DNA from: an uncultured Bacilli bacterium
GTDB taxonomy: Bacteria > Bacillota_I > Bacilli_A > RF39 > UBA660
DNA length: 11,928 bases
Assembly (NCBI GenBank): GCA_947627835.1
Contig: CANQXM010000036.1
Coordinates: 1 to 11,928, forward strand
Direction of reading: 5' to 3'
Part shown: one piece after another, positions 4,970-9,901 of the stretch
Position numbering within the stretch: position 1 is the first letter of the stretch
How the letters are laid out: each line of letters opens with the position of its first letter
Position numbers and translations under genes: made by a program
The notes under the pieces: generated by a model
Seen by the model: only the letters and a program-made list of their open reading frames with translations
The model's database searches: none
Told to the model about the DNA's origin: nothing

Positions 4970-7026
4970 TAAACATTGCCTCCTGCTATCAAGGAATCGA
5001 AATCGATGTAATCATCATCTTTTAAGTCACTTAAAACGACATCCTCTTCTTTTGGAACTTCTTCTAATTTTGGCTCCTTTTCTTCAATGGGTTCAATTTG
5101 AATGACTCTTAAGCGGTTGGTTACTGGCTCTTCTTTCGGTTCTTGGGTATCCACTTTTTCTAATGCTTTTTCTTTGGTTGGAGATAGAATGGATTCATTG
5201 ATTTCAAATGGACTCATAGAAGGAGATGGTTCTTCTTTGGCTATGGTTGTTTCTTCTTTTGGTGGTTCAGTTATTTCTGGTTCTAATTCTTCAAATGGAT
5301 TCTTTTCCCATGGAATATCAATGGTTTCTTCTTTTAAGATATCTTTATTTTTTTCTGAACGAAGGGAATCAAAGATTTCTGGGATTTCTTCTTTTGGATC
5401 CATGCTTTCAGATTCTTGAACGACTGGTGTTTCAACTGGTTCCATTTCTTCACTTGTTTCTTCTAAACTTGCAGTCTTTTCTTCGGTTTCTTTTGCACTT
5501 TCGATTTCTCGTTCTTCAAAAGAACCAATATTCATTTCAATTTCATCGTAGATTTCACTTGGTGTCTGTGCGTATTTTTGACATTCAGCAATTTCTTTTA
5601 CTTGATCGGTTAATTCTTTTAATTTGGCTTTATCATTTTCTACTGCTAGAACATCTTTGGTTTTTGAACTAATCATGGATCTTTTTCGTAGGTCTTTTAA
5701 ATCTTGTTCGATATGTTCGATTTTCTTTTCGATTTCTACCAAGGTTTTATCATTTAAAGAAGTTGATTCTTTCATGAGTTCTTCTAAATCATTTTCATAT
5801 GATTTGGTAATGGTTTCTACGGATGCTAATTCTTCTTCTTTTTTGTTATAAGCTGCCATTAATACGGCTTTTTTCTTTGGTGTTAAGTTTTCTTTATCGT
5901 CTTCAACCACTTTCTTGTATTCTTCTAATGATTTTTTTAGATTTTCACTTACAATGGTTGCTGCACTTAATAATGAACTGATTTCTTTGACTTTAATGGT
6001 ATCAATTTCTTTTATTTTTTCTTTGGTTTGGTTATATTCGTTTTCTAATTCTTTCTTTCTATTTTCAAGATGTTTTTCTCGTTCTGTGATGATTTCTGTA
6101 TCATTACCATCATATTTTTTATTTTCAATCATGCTAGCAAATTCATCTCGTTTTAAGATGGCTTCTTCTTCTTTTTCTTTTAAGATGGTATCTCTTTCAC
6201 TTTTACTAGCAATTTCCATATAAGGTTGTTTTTTAATTAAGTTTACCAGTTCTTTTACTTTGGCAAAGCTTCCGGTCCGATCATCTTCAATGTATAATTC
6301 TTTGGCTTCATTTCCAATCATCACGGGATCGGTTTCAATTTCTTCTTTGCGCGTTTCGAGTTCTTCCATTTTTTCTTCGAGATTTTCAATTCTTTTTAGG
6401 TCTTCTTCTTTTAATTTATTATCGATATAAGCTTCGTTACTTTCTAGGCTTTCTTCTGTATCTTTTAGTTTTTCACTTTCTTTTAGTTCCCGTCTTTTCA
6501 GAGTTTCTAAGCGAGATGTGGTATCAGTAAGTTCTAAAGATATTTTTTGATATTCTTCTTCCTTTTTAGCAAGTTCTACTTCTGCCGTTTGTTTTTTCTT
6601 TTCGGTTTCTTTCGATAAGGTTTGATAGTAGGAAGCATCTGTATTGGAAGATGTGAGTTTTTCTTCTAAAGCTTTTAGTAAGTTTTCTAATTGGCTAATG
6701 CGATTTTTTAGTGTTTCTTGTTCTTTGTGAGCCCGCTCTTCTTCACTTACTAATTCTTTTGCTTTTTTCTCTTCTTCTTTAATCAAGGCGGCCATCTTCT
6801 GCAATTTTAATTCAAGGCTTACTTTGATATTTTCATCGATGATGCGGTCGCTTGCTTTCATGTATTTTTCATCTTTCATCGAATGAGACAATTCTTCTAA
6901 TTCATGCTTTTTGTTTTCAATCTCTTCATTAATGTCTGCTAATTCAGCTTTTAATGTATCGATATTGGATGGACTTTTCGACATTTCTATTAATAAATCG
7001 ATTTTTCCAAGTAAGTCTTTTTGCAT
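4969..7026 (-). CDS. Large cytoplasmic coiled-coil protein with acidic tail, function unknown
   Basis: I do not recognise a named family. The 685-residue protein is dominated by Glu, Lys and Leu, with long heptad-like stretches over roughly residues 1-230 and 280-485. A break at about 233-270 (DPVMIGNEAKELYIEDDRTG onward) lacks heptads and could be a hinge or small domain. The last 180 or so residues (from about 502) are very rich in Glu and Pro, probably disordered, and end in a short conserved-looking acidic/hydrophobic motif (DDDYIDFDSLIAGGNV). No signal peptide, membrane helix or ATPase motif is visible, which argues against EzrA-like or SMC-like identity. I choose ATG 7026 because AGGGAG lies 8 nt upstream; a GTG at 7035 would overlap that site. 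It has its own promoter and is coupled to the DUF1292-like gene, ahead of murE. A cytoskeletal or envelope-scaffold role is possible but unsupported. Confidence 0.9.
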   Translation of the reverse strand: MQKDLLGKIDLLIEMSKSPSNIDTLKAELADINEEIENKKHELEELSHSMKDEKYMKASDRIIDENIKVSLELKLQKMAALIKEEEKKAKELVSEEERAHKEQETLKNRISQLENLLKALEEKLTSSNTDASYYQTLSKETEKKKQTAEVELAKKEEEYQKISLELTDTTSRLETLKRRELKESEKLKDTEESLESNEAYIDNKLKEEDLKRIENLEEKMEELETRKEEIETDPVMIGNEAKELYIEDDRTGSFAKVKELVNLIKKQPYMEIASKSERDTILKEKEEEAILKRDEFASMIENKKYDGNDTEIITEREKHLENRKKELENEYNQTKEKIKEIDTIKVKEISSLLSAATIVSENLKKSLEEYKKVVEDDKENLTPKKKAVLMAAYNKKEEELASVETITKSYENDLEELMKESTSLNDKTLVEIEKKIEHIEQDLKDLRKRSMISSKTKDVLAVENDKAKLKELTDQVKEIAECQKYAQTPSEIYDEIEMNIGSFEEREIESAKETEEKTASLEETSEEMEPVETPVVQESESMDPKEEIPEIFDSLRSEKNKDILKEETIDIPWEKNPFEELEPEITEPPKEETTIAKEEPSPSMSPFEINESILSPTKEKALEKVDTQEPKEEPVTNRLRVIQIEPIEEKEPKLEEVPKEEDVVLSDLKDDDYIDFDSLIAGGNV

Positions 7027-7058
7027 ACTAGTCACTCCCTATATTCTTTACTAGCATA

Positions 7059-7087
7059 ATAGTAACATAAGAAAAGTTTTTTTGCAA
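7059..7087 (-). promoter_or_regulatory. Promoter of the coiled-coil gene
   Basis: The minus strand has -35 TTGCAA (7087-7082, 4 of 6), a 17-nt spacer and -10 TACTAT (7064-7059, 4 of 6) with a TGn extension (TG-T-TACTAT). It lies between the yugP terminator and the AGGGAG ribosome binding site of the coiled-coil gene, so it starts a separate unit. Confidence 0.65.
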
Positions 7088-7110
7088 ATTGATTATGTAA
7101 TTTATAGATG

Positions 7111-7139
7111 AAAAAAATGACCGTTAATTTCGGTCATTT
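7111..7139 (-). terminator. Intrinsic terminator ending the cysS-yugP unit
   Basis: The minus strand reads AAATGACCG (7139-7131), loop AAATTAA, CGGTCATTT (7123-7115), then further Ts. The stem is nine perfect base pairs. The yugP stop codon TAA (7126-7124) lies in the loop, so the last codons of yugP form one arm of the stem. Confidence 0.92.
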
Positions 7140-7792
7140 GTGAATAAGAAAATTAATCTTACTAATTCTAAGGCACTGGCAAGAACTCCTGCTACATAGG
7201 TACTTGCTGCTGAGATAAGCATTTGATTTATGTTTTTCTCTTCTTCTTCCTGTTCTAGGTTTAAGGCTTTTAGTTGCTTTTTCGCACGAAGAGAAGCATT
7301 AATTTCTACGGGTAAGGTCACAATTTGAAAAACTAATCCGGTTCCTACACAACCAATTCCCAGCCATACTAAGTCTAAAGATGAAAGGAGAAATCCTAAG
7401 AAGATAATAAAGTAAGAAACGCCGGTGGCAAAGTTCACCATGGGAAAGATAAAAGTGCGAAGACGCATGTAGAGGTATCCTTCTTTATCTTGAAGGGCAT
7501 GTCCGCATTCATGTGCTGCAATCGCAGTCGCTGCAATGGTTGCGCCATGGTAAACTTCGGAGGATAAACGAATGACTTTTTGACTTGGATCATAGTGATC
7601 GGTCATGGTTCCTTTGGTTTCCACAACATACATGTCTTTTAAACCATTGGCATCTAGTATTTTTCTTGCTACTTCAAATCCTGTCTTTTTGGAATCATTT
7701 GGATAATCCCTTAGATTTCGATAAGTCATGGATACAAATCCACTCGCAATGGCAGGAATGATTAATATTAATAAGATAACTGTTAAATACAT
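7124..7792 (-). CDS. yugP: YugP-type neutral zinc metallopeptidase, membrane-bound
   Basis: A 222-residue integral membrane protein matching the YugP/Zn_peptidase_2 family of Bacillota (about 225 residues). An N-terminal membrane helix (about 3-20) is followed by a soluble stretch with the MTYRNLRDYPN region and GTMTDHYDPSQKVIRLSSEVYHG. The zinc motif H94-E-C-G-H98 (AAHECGHALQ) comes next, then hydrophobic segments at about 119-137, 140-160 and 190-217. E163 in LPVEINAS is the likely third metal ligand by analogy with the family. The substrate is not known. The start at 7792 has GGAAGTG at suitable spacing. It is the last gene after cysS and the small membrane protein, and its stop codon is inside the terminator hairpin. 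Confidence 0.93.
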   Translation of the reverse strand: MYLTVILLILIIPAIASGFVSMTYRNLRDYPNDSKKTGFEVARKILDANGLKDMYVVETKGTMTDHYDPSQKVIRLSSEVYHGATIAATAIAAHECGHALQDKEGYLYMRLRTFIFPMVNFATGVSYFIIFLGFLLSSLDLVWLGIGCVGTGLVFQIVTLPVEINASLRAKKQLKALNLEQEEEEKNINQMLISAASTYVAGVLASALELVRLIFLFTNDRN

Positions 7793-7844
7793 AATTCACT
7801 TCCTTTTTTCATTATTTTTTTAAACTAAAAATTTTTTTTCGACA

Positions 7845-8225
7845 TTATTTTTGGCTATGTTTTGAAAAGTATTCTTGAATATTTTTTTGTGTTTGCTTTT
7901 CACTATACATACTCCTGTCTTTTTGAATGATTAAAAAGACAATGAGAAATAAATCATATAATATTGGCATTTTAAAAAGGATATTTAAGAACGTAAAGCC
8001 AATAATAATTGTGGGAATAAACTCTATTTTGGATAAAGAAAGATTTTCAAATTCTCTGGCTACTATAAAACGCTCGATTAAAAAAGTAAGTGGAATAAAA
8101 GCTAGAGGAAAGTTGCTTAATGAATCGATATTGACCGAAAATAGGATATGCATATTTTTTAGAATTAGAGTGATGATGATATAATATAGAAACATTTTAG
8201 CAAAAATCATGACTTTTTCTTTCAT
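7845..8225 (-). CDS. Small four-helix membrane protein, function unknown
   Basis: A 126-residue protein I do not recognise. It has four hydrophobic segments at about residues 9-30, 39-56, 67-84 and 86-102. Short charged linkers separate them (EREF..., SLSKIE). A polar C-terminal tail (KDRSMYSEKQTQKNIQEYFSKHSQK) is probably cytoplasmic and helical. No catalytic motif is visible. ATG 8225 is preceded by AAGGGAAG at a rather long spacing of about 10-11 nt. The gene sits between cysS (51-nt gap) and yugP (52-nt gap) on the same strand without a terminator, so it is probably co-transcribed. The plus-strand frame opposite it is an antisense shadow. That it is a real gene is likely from its length, its coherent membrane topology and its position. 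Confidence 0.75.
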   Translation of the reverse strand: MKEKVMIFAKMFLYYIIITLILKNMHILFSVNIDSLSNFPLAFIPLTFLIERFIVAREFENLSLSKIEFIPTIIIGFTFLNILFKMPILYDLFLIVFLIIQKDRSMYSEKQTQKNIQEYFSKHSQK

Positions 8226-8276
8226 TGTGAATTTCTTCCCTTTTTCATTATTTCATAATTTTGTGAAAATTCTGTG

Positions 8277-9671
8277 TTAATCGATCCATTCATAGATGGT
8301 TTGTTCGCGCGTATCTTTTAAGCGAACTCCATTTTGTTCTAGATATGCCCGAATTTCATCGGAGGTTTGATAATCTTTCTTTTCTTTGGCTTCCGCCCGT
8401 TTTTGAATTAATTCTTGGATGGTTTCTTCGGATAGAGTTCTTTCTTTTTTGGGTTCATCACATAAATCTAATGATAATACTTGATCCCATGATTTTACTA
8501 ATGTGTATTTGGTAAAGTCATTTACTTCACTTTTTAATAAGTCATATAATAGGGTGATGACATTTGGCATGTTTAAATCATCGGCGATATATTCTTTAAA
8601 TTTTTCATCATAATTTTGATAATCTTCTTGATTTAGTGAGCCTTCTTTTTGTAATGATCCTACTTTACTTTTTAGTTTTTTGTACGCATTTTCTGCGTTT
8701 TCTAAAGCTTCGTAAGAAAAGACTAAGGTTTTACGATAGGAAGCATTTAAGCACATAAAGCGATAACTTAGGGGATTATATCCTTTGTCTATTAATACGG
8801 ATAGGGTTAAAAATTCGCCTTTCGATTTACTCATTTTTCCAGTTTTATCATTTAGGTATTCGCCATGAACCCAATAATTACACCATTTGTGACCTAAGTA
8901 AGCTTCACTTTGAGCGATTTCATTGGTGTGATGAGGAAAGATGTTATCTACTCCTCCACAATGGATGTCTAAGTGTTCTCCTAGATATTTCATACTAATT
9001 CCCGAACATTCAATGTGCCATCCTGGATATCCTACTCCCCAAGGGGAATCCCATTTTAGTTCTTGGCTATCAAATTTAGATTTGGTAAACCAAAGAACAA
9101 AGTCTGCTTGGTTGTGTTTGCGTTGGTCTTCTTCAACGCCTTCTCGGGCACCGATTAAGTTTTCATCCATTTTATGATTGGTAAGCTTATAGTAGTCTTT
9201 TACTTTCGATATATCAAAGTAGATATTTCCACCACTTTCATAAGCGTAACCTTCTTCCATTAATTTGGTAATGATTTTGATGTATTCATCAATGTTTTGG
9301 GTTGCTGGCGAAACGATTTCGGGCCATTTGATATTTAATTTCGCCGTATCATTTTGAAAAGCTTCGGTATAGAATTTTGCAATATCTAAAACACTTTTCT
9401 TTTCTCTTTTAGCTCCTTTTAACATCTTGTCTTCCCCGGTATCGGCATCACTGGTTAAATGTCCTACATCGGTAATATTCATCGCTCTTTTGACATGATA
9501 ACCAAGGTAGTTTAGTGTTTTTTCAAAGATATCTTCAAAGATGTAGGTTCTTAAATTGCCAATATGAGCGTAGTTATACACGGTTGGTCCACATGTATAC
9601 ATTTTGACTTCTTTTTCATCATAAGGAACAAAAGGTTCCACTTGTCTTGTTAATGTATTATATATTTTCAT
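8277..9671 (-). CDS. cysS: Cysteinyl-tRNA synthetase
   Basis: Class I synthetase that charges tRNA-Cys; cytoplasmic. Its 464 residues are the usual length. The catalytic zinc ligands of the family are all present with the expected spacing: C27 (MYTCGPTVYN), C222 (HIECSG), H247 and E251 (FPHHTNEIAQSE). The ATP signatures are HIGN (36-39, AHIGNLRTY) and KMSKS (279-283). W218-H219 in PGWHIECS and the DALR-type helical domain from about 345 complete the protein, ending in the anticodon-binding region (YQTSDEIRAYLEQNGVRLKDT). The start at 9671 is set by AGAGGA with 7-nt spacing. No T-box is present upstream, unlike pheST here. Instead the leader carries a short ORF with Cys-Cys. The small membrane protein and yugP follow. 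Confidence 0.98.
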   Translation of the reverse strand: MKIYNTLTRQVEPFVPYDEKEVKMYTCGPTVYNYAHIGNLRTYIFEDIFEKTLNYLGYHVKRAMNITDVGHLTSDADTGEDKMLKGAKREKKSVLDIAKFYTEAFQNDTAKLNIKWPEIVSPATQNIDEYIKIITKLMEEGYAYESGGNIYFDISKVKDYYKLTNHKMDENLIGAREGVEEDQRKHNQADFVLWFTKSKFDSQELKWDSPWGVGYPGWHIECSGISMKYLGEHLDIHCGGVDNIFPHHTNEIAQSEAYLGHKWCNYWVHGEYLNDKTGKMSKSKGEFLTLSVLIDKGYNPLSYRFMCLNASYRKTLVFSYEALENAENAYKKLKSKVGSLQKEGSLNQEDYQNYDEKFKEYIADDLNMPNVITLLYDLLKSEVNDFTKYTLVKSWDQVLSLDLCDEPKKERTLSEETIQELIQKRAEAKEKKDYQTSDEIRAYLEQNGVRLKDTREQTIYEWID

Positions 9672-9681
9672 TTTTTCATCC

Positions 9682-9720
9682 TCTTCTATATTTTATTTTT
9701 TTATTCGTTACAACAGAAGA
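9682..9720 (-). promoter_or_regulatory. Candidate hairpin pairing the leader ORF end with the cysS ribosome binding site
   Basis: On the minus strand TCTTCTGT (9720-9713) can pair with ATAGAAGA (9689-9682), 8 bp with one G-U and a loop of 23 nt. The 3' arm covers the first half of the cysS ribosome binding site AGAGGA (9684-9679). The 5' arm contains the first Cys codon of the leader ORF, so a ribosome paused there would open the helix. The helix is short and AT-rich, so its stability is uncertain. Confidence 0.35.
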
Positions 9721-9763
9721 TAAAAATGTATTTTTGAATGACAAATATTTTTGGATTTTTCAT
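9701..9763 (-). CDS. Candidate leader peptide of cysS with tandem cysteines
   Basis: A 20-codon ORF wholly inside the predicted cysS leader, beginning MKNPKIF and ending FIFCCNE then TAA. Its ATG at 9763 is preceded by GGTGAT (9772-9767), which matches the anti-Shine-Dalgarno extension GGUGAU at correct spacing. Two adjacent TGT Cys codons (9715-9710) stand two codons before the last residue-stop region. Cysteine is rare in the surrounding proteins, and the downstream gene charges tRNA-Cys, which suggests sensing of cysteine or Cys-tRNA by ribosome pausing (inference). Leader peptides with Cys runs are known for cysteine genes in actinobacteria; I know of none described for cysS in this kind of organism. 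It could also be a chance ORF. Confidence 0.45.
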   Translation of the reverse strand: MKNPKIFVIQKYIFIFCCNE

Positions 9764-9780
9764 TTCATCACCATGATGTT

Positions 9781-9789
9781 ATTCTATCA
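9781..9789 (-). promoter_or_regulatory. Extended -10 promoter of cysS
   Basis: The minus strand reads TG-A-TAGAAT (9789-9781), a 5-of-6 -10 with TGn extension, located after the clpC terminator. No good -35 is seen at 17 nt. The predicted start near 9774 gives a leader of about 100 nt that contains the whole Cys-Cys ORF and its ribosome binding site. Confidence 0.6.
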
Positions 9790-9805
9790 TATTTTCGTTA
9801 AAAAG

Positions 9806-9830
9806 AAAAAAGCTTTCCATAAAGGAAAGC
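9806..9830 (-). terminator. Intrinsic terminator after the clpC-like gene
   Basis: The minus strand reads GCTTTCC (9830-9824), loop TTTAT, GGAAAGC (9818-9812), then TTTTTTC. The stem has seven perfect base pairs and a strong U-tract. It lies about 70 nt after the TGA of the clpC-like gene and before the cysS promoter. Confidence 0.92.
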
Positions 9831-9861
9831 AATCGTTTCTTACTTTGACTAAAAAACGATT
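9831..9861 (-). repeat. Inverted repeat immediately upstream of the clpC terminator
   Basis: AATCGTTT (9831-9838) and AAACGATT (9854-9861) form an 8-bp stem with a 15-nt loop, ending one base position before the terminator stem begins. On the minus strand the transcript would carry two stacked hairpins. It has no convincing U-tract of its own; it may stabilise the mRNA 3' end. Confidence 0.5.
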
Positions 9862-9901
9862 TTGAATAATGCGAGCGCTTCACACTACAAAGAGTATTTT
9901 A

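Noticed and set aside
5102..6223. Several plus-strand frames, Leu- or Ser-rich, opposite the coiled-coil gene
   Set aside because: Antisense of Glu/Lys-rich codons gives long Leu/Phe/Ser-rich frames. None has start signals or a recognisable domain.
7027..7035. GTG start at 7035 for the coiled-coil gene
   Set aside because: The GTG overlaps the AGGGAG ribosome binding site; ATG 7026 has correct spacing.
7793..8260. Similar leaders AATAATGAAAAA(A)GG before the small membrane protein and yugP
   Set aside because: The resemblance is short and consists of ribosome binding site plus A-rich sequence, so it is expected by chance or shared translation signals.
8226..8276. AATTTT-CAC-AAAATT hairpin after cysS as a terminator
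   Set aside because: It is a 6-bp AT-only stem without a U-tract; read-through to the next genes is more likely.
9842..9856. AGTCAAA on the minus strand as a CtsR operator
   Set aside because: Only one half site is present, the direct repeat is absent, and it lies downstream of the clp gene, inside a hairpin loop.
9647..9865. 72-codon hydrophobic plus-strand frame
   Set aside because: It overlaps the cysS start, its leader and the clpC terminator on the opposite strand, and its hydrophobicity follows from T-rich sequence.
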